The notes beneath the pieces are model-generated. The model was not told where the DNA came from. It was given only the letters and a program-made list of their open reading frames with translations, and searched no databases. Shown one piece after another: positions 1 to 12,327 of a stretch of 64,000 nt of DNA; within the stretch, counting starts at the first letter, position 1; the number at the start of each line of letters is the position of its first letter. The stretch comes from Adiantum capillus-veneris (lineage: Eukaryota; Streptophyta; Polypodiopsida; Polypodiales; Pteridaceae), in the NCBI GenBank assembly GCA_014529385.2, contig CM043966.1:94739587-94803586 (forward strand). The letters are read 5' to 3'. A program made the position numbers and the translations under genes.

Positions 1-41
1 GAGTTTTTGGACGCTCTCGGTTATTTTCTTTAGCCCTGTCA

Positions 42-97
42 GCGTCGCTATATGCGTCGCTATGTTACTTGTAACATAGCGATGCTCATAGCGACGC
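42..97. repeat. Nested palindrome built from GCGTCGCTA units
   Basis: Outer arms GCGTCGCTAT (42-51) and ATAGCGACGC (88-97) enclose a perfect hairpin with 11-bp arms CGCTATGTTAC and a 2-base loop at 58-81. A further GCGTCGCTA unit lies near 131. This may be the end of a foldback or MITE-type element that cut the Copia relic beginning at about 165. No target duplication could be identified. Confidence 0.5.
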
Positions 98-164
98 CGT
101 CCTTTTTCATTTTTGAGCGTTGCACTACGAGCGTCGCTACTATTAAGCACGTCTTGTAGTGGTA

Positions 165-521
165 ATGTATGCTATGGTCTGGACAAGGCCAGATATTGCA
201 CATGCAGTGGGAGTTGTGAGTAGGTTCATGGACAACCCAGGTAAAGAACACTAGCAAGTTGTGAGGTGGATACTTAGGTATCTAAAAGAGACAACAACAA
301 ATGATTTGTATTTTGGAGGAATTGATATTTTTCTAGAAGGGTATGATGATGCAGATATGGCAGGTGACAAAGATATCACTTCATATGCACTCTTTTGGAA
401 GAGGGACAGCTAAAGCTAGGAAAGGTGCATACAAGTGAAAATCCTGCAGACATGTTTACAAAGGTGGTCAACAAGGAGAAGTTGAGCTTTTGCTCATCTT
501 CAATCGGCATTCAAGGATAAG
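165..521 (+). pseudogene. Copia pol relic: end of RT through RNase H
   Basis: The reading frame, with stops and frame changes, gives the Copia RT/RNase H linker (WTRPDIAHAVGVVSRFM, then WILRYLKET). It then jumps to the C-terminal RNase H motif VHTSENPADMFTKVV. The central RNase H part, with its catalytic acidic residues and the SCEAEY-like motif, is deleted, so the fragment cannot be active. It lies directly upstream of a polypurine stretch and the LTR at 581, which fits the 3' end of one Copia element whose 5' part is outside the window or lost. Identification rests on these Copia motifs. Confidence 0.8.
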
Positions 522-580
522 AAGCCAGGATGAAAAGCAGTCACAGGTTTGGTTTGGAGATCAGTCTCCAAGTGGGAGAT

Positions 581-1211
581 TGTTAAGTATGGAGCTTGAT
601 TTACCCCTTGTAATTTTTTGTGGTAAAAACGCACATTTGTAAGGCCCCCATTATGAGGAGAAGCCATTGTGCGTGAAGGAAAATCACTCGCCGAAAATAA
701 AAATCACTCGCTCAAAACCAAAATTTTCCAGAATATTCCTTTTCGCCAAAATATTATCGCCGAATAGGCGGCCGGAAAGTGGTCGAAAAACGACCTGTTG
801 GTTGGTCGGTTGGTCGGTGGCCGATAGTCAATGGCCGGTGGGGACGGTGGTCGGAAGTCAATGGCCGGTGGCCGAATTCAAAAGCGGACTTGTCTTCTCA
901 AGGGTGGCCACACATGGGCGGATTGGAGGGTCCGATTTGGACTTATCTACACAAGGGCGGCTACACATGGCTGCCTCTCATGAGAGAGGGCAACCCTTTT
1001 TGCCTATAAAAGGAGGCCATTTCTACACACATTTCAGAGTGTGAAGTTGATGCAACAAGGTGGGTGTGAGGTGGTGAGAGTGAAGCAAGGCGGGAGCTCT
1101 ATTAAGGGTATAATCCCTTTGTAAACTACTTCTTGTTTTGAAGTACTAAAGCCATTGAGTGGCTGCTTTCCCGTGGACATAGACCACATTGGGTGAACCA
1201 CGTATATCGTG

Positions 1212-1256
<45 letters not shown>

Positions 1257-1338
1257 CTATAATCTCTTGTGTGTGAAATCTTCTCTCCATTAAGTAATCT
1301 ATTCAAATATCTATTTAGCTACGTCATATTTCCTAACA
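581..1338 (+). repeat. Copia 3' LTR (about 758 bp)
   Basis: It begins TGTTAAG just after the purine-rich tract AAGTGGGAGAT and ends CCTAACA, so the termini are TGTTA...TAACA. It follows the Copia RNase H relic in the expected position. A TATAAA box lies near 1004 and a (CT)19 tract at 1216-1253. Open frames inside it, such as the one at 667-1044, are not genes. The 5' LTR is not in the window. Confidence 0.75.
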
Positions 1339-2420
1339 GTGGAAGCAAAATCACAGTCCACAATGCAACAAGATCCCGCAGAATTACACCCTACACCTGA
1401 TCATTTCAAATCCTACACCATGGAGGAGCGTAAGGTTGTGTATACAAAGGCCCAAAGAACACCTACTAATGGAAGTGATGGAGTCTATGATGGTCCTACA
1501 ATAGTTAAAGAAATAGAGTTAGCAGACCCAAGTGAGGAGTCTAAACCTGTTTTCATTGCCCAATATCCGACAAAGACTAAGGAATATGTACTTAAGGAGC
1601 TCCTCAAGGAATTCAAGGATATATTTCTTGGACATATCATGACATGTAGGCCATTCCACCTTCCGAAGTGCAACATATAATTCCAATGATTAGCACTACT
1701 AAAACAATCCAACAAAGACCCTACCCAATGAATTCTAAGTATGCAAAGATTATTTAGGAAGAACTCGAAAAGCTTATCAAATGTGGATTCATATACCCTA
1801 TTGAGCACTCAAAATGGGTGTCTCCAATAGTTATTGGGCCAAAGAGACCATTACCCCTTGCCATATTCGGAACATGTACTTGAGAGAGTTACAGGAAAGG
1901 AAGCTTATAGCTTTTTAGATGGGTACTATGGTTACACTCAAATCACAATTGCGCTAGAGGACCAAGCTAAAATCGCTTTTATAACTGAATTCGGAGTGTT
2001 CGCATTTCGTGTTATGGCTTTTGGCTTAACCAATGCCCCTGCTACATTCCAAAGATTATTAACCATTGCTTTTAGAGAATATTTAAGGGAGTTTTGCGAA
2101 GATTTTTTAGATGAACTTTGTGTTTATTCTTCGTGGAAAGAACGTCTATCATGTTTACAAAAAGTGTTTGAAAGGTATAGATTGTATCACATCTCATTAA
2201 ACCCTTTCAAATACCAATTTTGGGTTAAACATAGAGTCATTTTAGGACATATAATGTCCAAGAATGGGATCTCCATAGATGAGAGCAAAATTAAAACTAT
2301 TTCCAATTTTCTACCACCTACAAACTATAAAGGAGTTCAAAGGTTCATGAGCCATGTTGGTTATTATTGACGGTTTATTTTAAACTTTGTCGAGATAGCC
2401 CGCCCATTGTACCTCTGAAT
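1339..2420 (+). pseudogene. Ty3/gypsy reverse transcriptase relic
   Basis: Three frame segments (1339-1680, about 1681-1850, 1834-2370) read as the region before RT and the RT domain of a Ty3 element. Recognisable motifs are CGFIYPIEHSKWVSP, HYPLPYSEHVLERV, FGLTNAPATFQRL and, near the end, GVQRFMSHVGYY. The stretch between WVSPIVIGPK and DHYPLP is deleted. The catalytic YxDD-type motif reads FLDEL, so the second aspartate is gone. The relic starts directly after the Copia LTR at 1338. No integrase or LTR could be joined to it with certainty. Confidence 0.8.
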
Positions 2421-2499
2421 GGGATTTGGTAGATACACTAGTGGGTGCAAAAAAATTTACGAAATTAGAATGGCTGATATGTCTCTTGACCACGACTGA

Positions 2500-2745
2500 T
2501 CCCTATTTCAGTAGAGGACGTCGCTTCGATTTCACAAGCTTATCCTTTTGAGCAAGATGAATATCCACATCTAGTGACCTTCTTAGTGAACCTTTATGCA
2601 TCTGATGATGAGGAAGATTTACATGATTTCACGGATGGGACACATGGTTTCAGTGAGGATGAATTTATTTACCTTGACGATGATGAGGATAAAGGTTTAG
2701 ACTTAGGACTGCCAGCCCATCTATACAATATCCAATTTCCTTGAC
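2500..2745 (+). other. Acidic coding-like remnant downstream of the Ty3 RT
   Basis: One frame stays open for about 80 codons and is rich in D and E (for example YLDDDEDKGLDLGLPAH). It probably belongs to the same decayed Ty3 element or to a sequence captured by it. I do not recognise a domain. From here to 3020 nothing else can be assigned. Confidence 0.25.
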
Positions 2746-3020
2746 CCTATAGGGGGGTGCAAATAGATAGGTTAGGGCTCTTTATGTTGTCTTTATTTTG
2801 TTCAATAAGGTTTGGTACATCTTTCCACTGATGTGCCCCTAGAGGTATTTCCTACTGTTTTCTAGTTTGTACATGAACGCATTGCAATAGCTGGGCTTTT
2901 GAACATCAGGCAATCGTTTTTTATCCCACTCATCGAATCAAGCACGATGGCCATTACAAACAGGTGTTTCATGTCCATTATCATTGCTTGTTGTCTTTTC
3001 TAACCTCCATATTCTTCTGC

Positions 3021-3510
3021 TTTAATCGTGATTGGTACCAAAATGTTCAATACATTCGCTTAGTATTAGACATTAGATTCAATATAGTTTTATGTCACAG
3101 TCCCTTGTCTAGGTTTACTAATCAAGAAGTCTGGCTAAGCTAGTTTGACCAAGGTAGGACATTGGAGATCTTCTCTTAATACCATAGGAGATGCCTTCCT
3201 AATTTTCAATGGTTATCTTAGGCTCTTAATCCGATATTATGAAGCATGGCGTGCAATGTGGCAATGCTTTAATCGTGATTGGTACCAAAATGTTCAACAT
3301 ATTTGCTTAGTATTAGACATTAGATTGAATATAGTTCTATATCCCTTGTCTAGGTTTATTAATCAAGAAGTCTAGCTAAGTTAGTTTGACCAAGGTAGGA
3401 CATTGGAGATCTTCTCTTAATACCATAGAATATGACTTCCTAATTTTCAATGGTTATCTTAGGCTCTTAATCCGATATTATGAAGCATGGTGTGCAGTGT
3501 GTCAGTGCTT
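3021..3510. repeat. Tandem duplication, two copies of about 245 bp
   Basis: Copy 1 spans 3021-3267 and copy 2 spans 3268-3510. Both start CTTTAATCGTGATTGGTACC and end GAAGCATGG followed by about 20 similar bases. Small indels and substitutions separate them, so the duplication is not recent. No protein could be recognised in it. Confidence 0.8.
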
Positions 3511-3720
3511 TCTAGTGGGCTTAATTCCTTGTGACTTTTAGCTTAAGTATTATAAAGGGAGTTTGACTATTGGGATGAGCCTAGGGAGGGTAAGAATGTC
3601 AAAATGACGCCCCAAAGTTACAAAATGGAAATGCAATGAAAGAAAAACAACCAAAAAAAAAGAAGCAAAAGTGCCAACAATGTAAAACCTTAAGCTAGAA
3701 GAGAAATCCCATTTTGATTT

Positions 3721-4217
3721 GGTACTTCACTCACATGTATTGCCTATGGTACTAGAGCCATAGAGGTTCCCAGTGTGGGCACTTATTCTTGAGAAGCAAA
3801 AATCTCCAGGCATACAAAATAAGCACACATATCAAATGACTTTGAATCAATGTGAATAAAAGAGAACCCAAAAGATCAATTAAGGCTCTACTTGGAAATA
3901 AAGCATCTATCATAAACACTTTGGGGGGTCAAACAAAGGAAACCATTCAAGCAATGATTTCATGTGCGATTTTCTTTATCGTATCTTAACTCTCGCAATT
4001 AAACAACTTAATTGGCCATAGAGAATCGAGAAGCTTTCCCATGGCATTAATAGTTGATCTTTGGTGCCTATTGACGGTTAAATTAGCAACCCTAGACCTT
4101 TTGATTTGTTGACCTTTACAAGTACTTATGTGTTTGATTCTATTGCATTTTAATGTTTACTGCTCAACAAATTGTTTAATATTTTGTCACCAATCATTCT
4201 ATGTGCTTGTTCACTGC
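3721..4217 (+). repeat. Dispersed repeat, copy A
   Basis: This runs colinearly with 11779-12327, from the shared TTCACTCACATGTATTGCC through TTTGATTCTATTGCATTTTA to ATGTGCTTGTTCA. Copy A lacks about 53 bp present in copy B. It may be the untranslated 3' part of a Ty3 element, since a purine tract follows at about 4490, but it codes for nothing visible. Confidence 0.8.
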
Positions 4218-4485
4218 ATATGATTTTTAATTATCCATGTTCTTATGAGAATGCAGTTACTGTGACATTTTTGGTTGATTTTGTAGTATTGGAGTGAAGC
4301 TAAAGAGTCGAGCTCTTGCAGAAGACTAGTGCAGCCTCTTGTAGTATTAAACTTCTTGATTGAGAGCACGTCCATGGGCCACTACTCTCATCAAGATGTT
4401 TAACTACTATGAGACCCATCCGCATGGACCCACCAAGTTCCTACTTTTGAACACACCTTCCTAATTTTCGAGGTCGGAATTTACA

Positions 4486-4515
4486 TCAGGAAGGGGGCAT
4501 GTTTACTTTGGTCAT
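4486..4515 (+). other. Possible polypurine tract and LTR start
   Basis: The string AGGAAGGGGGCATGTTTACT resembles a retrotransposon polypurine tract followed by a TG LTR start at about 4499. No matching LTR end or second copy was found, so this is only a suggestion. Confidence 0.3.
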
Positions 4516-4605
4516 CCTCATTATTATTATTGAGCTATGGGGCGGGCTTGTTGGCTCCACACATGTGTTCATGGGTGATCGCCAATGATAGGCACACACC
4601 ACATT

Positions 4606-4606
<1 letters not shown>

Positions 4607-4661
<55 letters not shown>

Positions 4662-5161
4662 ATACTAACCGTCGACCAAGTGTGGTTGGGACGACTCACA
4701 TAAGGGCTTGTAACCTTAACTTCTATCTCATTCTTGAATGTATGGTTTGCTTGCTCTCCTTCTTTGCAGCGTAGACTCTTGTTCTGTGTGAGTGTTTGAG
4801 AGCGTGTGTGTGTGAGCGAGCGACCTTACGGCATCAGCGATGCGGTTGAGCAACGGCAACGACGGGCTCCCTCTTCACGGCGGTGCAAGATTCTTGCAAC
4901 GACAAAGAGACAGAGGTGAGTGACACACCGTTTGTGTTCGTGAGCTTCCCTGCACACGGGTTGTGTGTTTGCAGCCTTAGAGGCTGACACACAATGCACA
5001 ACAAGTCCCCTACGATACAACACCATCTTTTGAGGGGTATAAAAACACCCAAATGGGCTACTCAGGCAATGGTTTTAATGGTTCCGTCCCAACCATGTTA
5101 TTCATTGAAACTGCATTAATCTTGGTGTAAAATGATTTACATGTATACTTGTCATTGTTGT

Positions 5162-5237
<76 letters not shown>

Positions 5238-5394
5238 GCTTTGCCAGGGACAGGGGGAGAGATAGACCTTCATTGCTCATGGCATCACAATCTGTGATCG
5301 AATTGTGTTGAATATTCGAAAGAGTTTGTATGTGTTTGCCGATTCGAGTGTGTTTTGGTCCTTGATATGTGTGTGCTCACCAAGGAAAGAAATC

Positions 5395-5438
<44 letters not shown>

Positions 5439-5530
5439 ATAAAAAGAGAGAAATTTGTAAATGATGGATGTTTGATCAAGGTGTGTTCGCCGAGGAAAAA
5501 ATTGAGAGAGAGAGAGAGGGAGGGTCATGA
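4607..5530. repeat. Microsatellite-rich block
   Basis: Pure or nearly pure tracts: (GA)n at 4607-4659; (TG)n at 5168-5192 running straight into (GA)n at 5193-5234; (GA)n at 5397-5431; and short GA runs near 5505-5530. No gene is visible from 4500 to about 6400. The Leu-Ser and Arg-Glu open frames here are translations of the tracts. Confidence 0.9.
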
Positions 5531-6424
5531 AAGAGAAAAAAAGAAGCGGATCTCCAACTATGAAGGGTTGAGAGAGGAAAATAATCTTTTTGGGATCGGC
5601 TCACCGGATTCCAAAAAAGTGCTCGCCGAAAAAGGCTCGGCAAAAATTATTCCATGAGCGTGAGAAGAGAAGCACACACATAACCAAAAGTTTCAACCCG
5701 ACAAATGTATTAATCAACAAGTCAAATGAGTTCCCCCAACTTACTTCCACATCTTATCCGGATCGAGCTACATCAAATGCCTTGCTTCAATTTTTGAAGT
5801 TCAACACGTTGTGAATTAAAAGCATGCCTAGGTGAGTTTGTAAGACTCAGAATGGAGCCTTTGCTAGCAAAACATGTTACACTCGATAGAGCAAGGAGAG
5901 TATTTGCAGGTCATGTTTTGGCAGAGCATCATAAGTACATATAAGTGCTCATAAATCGAGAGCGTGACTGGTTCACAATCAAGTGCCAGAAGCTTCCTTC
6001 ATTGTAGGTGTTGATGGCGAGTACTCCATAGCTTTCAACTAGGAACCCTTAGTTTCATTCATGTTAGAGGGGTTATGAAACGGGTTCGTCCCCTGAAGTG
6101 GGAGTCCAAATCGGTAGGGGCAACCACGCCGCAGGAAGCGACTGGGGGACTCGACTCCAAGATTGGGTATGTGTGCTGTTACTTCACACATTTTCTCATT
6201 ATGAGAGCTTGAAGGGACATTATGAGAGAATTTCATGCAAATTGTGAATTTAGAGGTGGTTGTTTTCTCACGTGTGGAGGCTGTGAAGTGTGTGTGTGGG
6301 GGAGAGAGAGTGATGTGTTACGTGGTACCTAGGCCTAGTGTATGCGAAATGTGGGATACGCTGTTCATCCAAATACACACACACGCACGATCGAGACTAG
6401 AGAGGGCTCCGACAGGCGCGCGCA

Positions 6425-6442
6425 TTCTCACACACACACACA

Positions 6443-6483
<41 letters not shown>

Positions 6484-6640
6484 GCGCGCACACGCTCTCT
6501 CCTTCCTTCTCGGATCTTTCTGTTCTGCATCCGTGTCTCATTCGCGCGCCCTCACCCCGCCTCGGATTTTTTCTGGCAAGTCTACCAGCCCCCCTACACA
6601 CACAGCTCTCTCTCTCTCTCTCTCTCTCTCATACACCCAC
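6425..6640. promoter_or_regulatory. CT/AC-rich 5' region of the coiled-coil gene
   Basis: An AC run followed by (CT)n at 6444-6478 and another (CT)n at 6606-6632 lie within 300 bp upstream of the chosen start codon at 6708. CT-rich tracts are common in plant core promoters and 5' leaders. I see no unambiguous TATA box, so the transcription start cannot be placed. Confidence 0.4.
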
Positions 6641-6707
6641 ATCCTACTGCATTTCTCTGCTCACGAAGCGCGGAGGAGAGTATCTATTCCTCTGTTTCCC
6701 TCACGCC

Positions 6708-7319
6708 ATGCGCAGAGTATTTCCTCTCAGGCCCGCGGAGACGAGCCTCTTGGTTACGTACGACAATAGCACATTCGAGCAGGAAGATGTCGACTCTTTC
6801 GACCCTGCCCCTTCTTCTGCTGCCTTCAATTTGAAGCATCGCAGGCGCAGCTCTTCCACCAATTTCTCTGCAAGCAGCAGCTTGCCCTCCTCCCCTCGCA
6901 AGCTACCTCCTCTGCGGAAGTGTCATCCTCCTCCTTCTTCTGAGTACCCAGAATTTGCAGAGGTCGCTTCTCCGAGCCCTCCTTCGTCTCTGTGGACTTC
7001 CAGCTTCTTTGATGATGGTGACTCCACCAGCTTCAATTCCTCCGATGGCACCTGCTCCCGCCGTCGCCCTACCTCCTACTTTTCTTCCTCGTCATCGTCT
7101 TCAATGTAAGTCTATCTGTTTCTCTCTCTCACCCTTTCACACACACGTCGGTGCTGTGCTCTCTCTCTCTCTCTCTCTCTCTCGCGATGGTCAGTGCCGA
7201 ATAGGACTTGTTGCCCTTCTACCGCAAAAAGTTTGCTGACGGGTCTGCTTAGATTACACTGTGTGTGTGTTTTTTCTCCGGAGATGTGGATATTTGTTCA
7301 CGTAGAAAGGTCTTTCTAC

Positions 7320-7351
<32 letters not shown>

Positions 7352-9688
7352 CTCTGGGTTCCAGCTACTGTTGCATGGTTTGCACTTAAGAAACTTATTT
7401 TGGTAATGTAATTGCTATACAGCAACTTTAACCCTGCTGATTCGGGATCATCCTCGGCAATCTCTGGGAGCAAGGATGTGGATGACACAGCAAGTTCTTC
7501 TCAAAAGGCTTCCTCAAGCCATGCCAACACAGAGAATGCAATATGTAAAGAACTGAAAGTTAATCTGCGTGTCAAGACACACTCTTTGGATGAAGGGCTG
7601 CGTGCTGCCAAGCCCTCCCTGAAGGCTCTGGCTTTTGGAGAACCGTTGGAGCTCGTTCAACCTGAGACACCTACTTATGTCATACCCAAAGAGGTGGAAG
7701 AGTACATGCAGAATTGCTTGGATATGCCGTCCAATGTTGCGACCTCTCACCGCTCAGTATTGACGCCGAAAGCTTTTGACAGGACAGGTAAATCCTCCGG
7801 AAGTCGTGTGCGTCTTTCTAGGCCTGCTCGTGAGAGCCCTCAATGTGCTGCTCCAAAACCCCCACTACAAAGGAACGAAGCTGAAAGCTGCAGCTGCTCT
7901 ACACCCTTCAAGTATCTCTCCAAGTGCCTGAAAAGCGACAGAAGGAGGCCGGTTACTAGTAAGGATGATGGTGGAAGGCAGCGCTCATCTACTAAGTTTT
8001 CGACACTCACAAATGGGCTATACTCACCACAACTGTTGCCTAGAGCAAAGCTAAGATTGGACAAAGAATGTGTGCGACAAACTGACTCCGCAAGAGAGGA
8101 TTTAGCAGATAAGAGTGAGGAGTGTGATGACATTCCAGTGAAAGGTGCTTCACTGTCCACTCCAAGATCTCTCACCCCAGGACAAACTCAGCTGATGGTG
8201 AGCAATGCTAGGTCCATTTTCGATGAGAATCGGCAGTCTCCAGTTAAGTGTCAGTCTTTTGGTTCTGCCATGGTTAATGAATATGTGCGGCCTCTACAAG
8301 ACGAGGCAAAATTATTGTCTTTCCATGAGAGCCCTAGGTCTGCCTCTTTTCATTATGAATCTGATTGTAACCTTTCAAGTCAATCAAGGCCACAGTCTGG
8401 TAGTGTGGATTTAGCTAACAGATTGGTCAACTTGCGTCAAGGGGCCAACGCTGGCTTGTCGAAAATGTCTGGGCAAGGGCCCAAAGTGAGCTCAGCAAAC
8501 ACCTCCAGATGGAGGCCCTTAAGTATGGACGCATCAATGAGGTTAGGTAGGGACAGCAGTATTTGTTCGAGTATGGCAGATAATGAAAACTTGTTTGTGG
8601 ATTGCAAAAGGTCTTCAGACCTCTTTGCAGCTGAAGAGAAGAATATGCGGACTTTAGTCCTTCTGCAGCTTGAGATCAACAAGTTATGCAAAGAGAAAAG
8701 ACTCCTGGCCAGAGAATTGGCAGTTGAAATGAAAGCTCGCCATTGTCAACAAAAATCTGCAGAAAATTCTGTGAGACATATTGAAGCCAAGATGGAGGAA
8801 AAGTTAATTGCAGTGGAAAAAGACCATGCCTATGCGCAAGCATGTCTTGAACAGGAAATGGACAGGAGAAAGAAGGAATGGTCTGCAAAACTTGACAAGA
8901 TAAGAGTAGAGGAGAAGAGATTGAGAGATAGAGTTACTGAGATGGCGCTGGAGAGGGTGGAACTTCAAAAGGCCATTGCTTTTCACAAGAGTAGAGAAAC
9001 TTCTCTGCAAGCTCAAGTCATGGATCACGAGTTGTCTGCTCAAACGTGGATGCGACGACACCGCCAGAGTGAAGAGGAGGTGGCGTGCCTGAGAAAGTCC
9101 TTTACGCATGCGTGCAACAAGCTTGGTGACAAGGAGCATGAGCTGAACCTTGTGGTTCAAAGGAGTAAAGCTTTAGAGAGGGAAAATACAGAGCTGTTCA
9201 AGGAAGCCGCAAGGTTGAAGAAAGCTTATGCTGATCAGGAGATGACCTTTGAAGAGTTGTGGCAGAGGCTGGTGGATATTGTGAATGGGCCGTCAGATTT
9301 TAAAGTAGAAAGGTTGAGAAGGCTGCATACAGAATTGAGGATGTTTGCAGTGAGAGAGCAGGCCCTCAGATATGAGATTGATGTTTTACATTCGCAGCTG
9401 CTTCAGACAAAGCAGAGAGCCCTGCACTCTAGTGAGGATGGGTTGATTGTTCTCTCTAACGGTAGAATGTGTTCTCCAAAAAAGCAGTTAAGGTTTGCAA
9501 AGGTTTCAACTGGGCAGAGTTTGGAAACTTTGGAGGACCTCATGGGCAAGCTGGAGGTGACCAAAGAGCATGCTCGACAAGTTGAGTATCAAGTATGTTT
9601 AGCTACTCTTCTGCACGCTTTTGAGGTTCAAAAAGTTAATTTTTCGGAGCTGGCTTATCATGGTGCTTGGAAGGCCAAAACTTGATAT

Positions 9689-9721
<33 letters not shown>

Positions 9722-9827
9722 ACATACATATACATATACATATATATATTTATATGTATCCGTAATATGTATACGTACACATACACATACGTATACATAT
9801 GTGTGTGTCTGTCCACACATTTTTTTT

Positions 9828-9888
<61 letters not shown>

Positions 9889-9891
9889 CAT

Positions 9892-9975
<84 letters not shown>

Positions 9976-10009
9976 ACATATACATATACATACATCTATA
10001 CATGTATAC

Positions 10010-10101
<92 letters not shown>

Positions 10102-10518
10102 TACATATATGTAGTGTTTTATTTATACAAAAGATCTGCTTTGGAAGTGCATCTCAAGGTAATGTTTAGGGGTTGTGTGTGTGCTTTCTCTTGTACGACC
10201 CTCGGATATCTTTGGGTTAACAGCAAGTTTTCTTTGCAGCTTGAAGTCAAGGAAGAGGAGATGGAATTGTTACATTCTGCATTGAAGGAGCGCGAGATTG
10301 TTGTCAATGACCTGCAAGGTGAGCTGTCATCTGTGAAATCGCAACGCGATGGCCTTCGTAAGCAAGTCCAACAGATGAGCCAAGAAGCTGTAAGGCTAAC
10401 TCGGGATCTCACTGAGTTAAGGCTGGTTGTTGAGAAGCTGGATGATGAGCTGATGCTGAAAGAAGGCGAGATATCTATTTTAAGAGATACATGTAGTGAT
10501 GGAGATTTCTTAGAATAG
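6708..10518 (+). CDS. Plant-specific coiled-coil protein, 3 exons, 948 aa
   Basis: Exons 6708-7105, 7423-9592 and 10240-10518 join in frame. Intron 1 (GTAAGT...TACAG) splits a codon after two bases; intron 2 (GTATGT...TTGCAG) falls between codons. Residues 1-133 are Ser/Pro-rich, starting MRRVFPLRP. Residues about 134-540 look disordered. Residues about 540-800 and 830-945 are heptad-rich coiled coil, with [18 protein letters not shown] and, near the end, [11 protein letters not shown]. This pattern fits the plant family containing Arabidopsis AT2G39300 and AT3G55060, annotated variously as CAP-Gly linker-like or centromere-protein-like and without a firmly known function. There is no membrane segment or enzyme motif. 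The upstream ATG-less extension to 6342 was rejected because it translates microsatellites. Family assignment is from memory of motifs, not a search. It is the only apparently intact host gene here. Confidence 0.8.
9686..10098. repeat. Compound microsatellite filling most of intron 2
   Basis: (TG)n, then ATAC/ATAT variants, (CA)n at about 9831-9865, a long ATACAT array at about 9885-10010 and (AT)n to 10098. Together these occupy about 410 of the 647 bp between the donor at 9593 and the acceptor ending at 10239. The TG run and the later CA run are complementary and could pair in the RNA. Confidence 0.9.
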
Positions 10519-11778
10519 CCATCTCCGGAATGAATGTTACCATTTTGGCAGTAGCTCGCTCTTTTAATCGTCTTTTCTCACCATTCTTGCCGTCTATCCG
10601 TAGTTTTCAACTAGAGAGCATGGGGGAAATTTGTCCCCTGTTGAATTGTATAGAACCTTTGCCTTGTTACTATTGCTCTTGTAGCTTTTATCTCTTGCCA
10701 TTAGTTATGTAAAAAAATGTATTCGGATTGTTCTATCTTGTAGTATGCATTTGCTTGCTGACTTCACGTTGACTTGTCGAGGTTTCTCCTTCCTGCATTA
10801 TATGTTTGGCACGGTTTCCGTGTCGTGCTTCCCATGTTTGCCAGATTGACTGATCAATTTGAGTGTATCACTTTCATACGGTTCTAGAGAATCAATATTG
10901 AGCCTATCATGCTCATACGGCTCTAGAGCATCAATATTTGACTGATGTATTTTTTAGGAATGTGAATGTCTGATAGATTAATGTGCCCAATGGGATGTAT
11001 TTGTTCATTTCATAGAGAAATTGTAGACTATCTGACTGTAATTGTGGCCTTTCAAGTAGCTTCTCCAGCTGGCTCATTGATACAGGTGAGTTAGGTACTT
11101 GAGCCTTTATAGCCACGTTTGAGGTATGCCTTATCAGATTCTCATTGGTTGGAGGACTTGAAAGGGCATCTGTTATTGTTTGCTTTGATCCATTGATTTA
11201 CCCTTTCATTTGCTTTTATGCTGAATCTTAAGAACTTCCAAGGTCCTTGTGAAACTATTGGAGTGTTCCCAATCTGAGATGTCACGTAGAGTGATTTTCG
11301 TAAGCCTGTTGTTTTTTCTGATGCGCTGTGGTGAGGAACAAGGAGTACTGTATATGCAATTGGTAATGACGCTTATATGGACACTTGACTTTGAACGACC
11401 TGGAATTGATTTTAGTGGAGTTGGTGAAGCTTGACGACTGTTTGTAACAGTCAGGATAGGTTTGAGTAGCTGTGGATGCTCTCTTCACTTCACTTTTGCA
11501 TATGGTACTTGGAGAACTTTATTGGCTGCGAAGCATTGGCAATGAGGCTTATTCAAGCAGTACATGTTTTCCTCGGTGGTATATACACTTGAAGCTCATT
11601 GGGTATGCGTTTATAGTCTCTAGTTGGAGCCTTTACAAAGTTTATCATGTTCTGCACTTTCATGCTTTCCCTAACAGCACTTGGAGAAGGGTATATCACT
11701 AAATTCACAGCTCAACCACTAGTTGATGATATACACTTAGGCTCTCATCAGAGATGAGATGAATTATTTTAGTGAATT
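10519..11778. other. 3' flank of the gene and unassigned sequence
   Basis: T-rich sequence right after the stop codon probably contains the 3' UTR. A short imperfect tandem duplication (period 39, around CATACGG at 10875 and 10914) is present. The small open frames at about 11249-11702 show no recognised motif. No further exon or gene is supported. Confidence 0.5.
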
Positions 11779-12327
11779 GGTATTTCACTCACATGTATTG
11801 CCTATGGTACTAAGTCATAGAGGTTTTTAGAGTGCGTGTTTTTTCTTGAGAAGCAAAAATCTTGAGGCATACAAAATAAGCAGACACGTCAAATGACTTT
11901 GAATTAATGTGAACAAAAGAGAGTCCAAAAGGTCATTTAAGGCTTTACGTGGAAACAAAGCGTTTATCATAAACACGTGGGGGAGTTGAACAAAGGAAAC
12001 CATTCAGGCGATGATTTCATGTGCGATTTTTTAAATCTTATCTTAACTAGATTGCCTTTTAGGTAAAGCGTCTAGTCAGCTTTGGGACATGAAACATTGT
12101 TCTCGCGATTAAACAACTCAATTGATCATAGAGAATCGAGAAGCTTGCCCATGGCATTAATAGTTGACTTTTAGTGCTTATTGACAATTAAATTAGTGAC
12201 TCTAAACCTTTCGATTCGTTGACCTTTACAAGTATTTATGTGTTTGATTCTATTGCATTTTAATGTTTACTGTTCAACAAATTGTTTAACATTTTGTTAT
12301 TGATTATTCTATGTGCTTGTTCAATGC
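11779..12327 (+). repeat. Dispersed repeat, copy B
   Basis: Same orientation and order as 3721-4217, with about 53 extra bases near 12045-12100 (around GGTAAAGCGTCTAGTCAGC). Together the copies bracket the host gene about 8 kb apart. Confidence 0.8.

Noticed and set aside
667-1044. 125-codon frame as a gene
   Set aside because: It lies inside the Copia LTR and has no recognised domain.
6342-6707. Upstream extension of the coiled-coil gene ORF
   Set aside because: The added residues come from AC/CT tracts, and the family-like N-terminus MRRVFPLRP begins at 6708.
9599-10169. Long overlapping frames of Tyr-Ile, His-Thr and Cys-Val repeats
   Set aside because: They translate the intron microsatellite. 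The splice sites at 9593 and 10239 explain the region.
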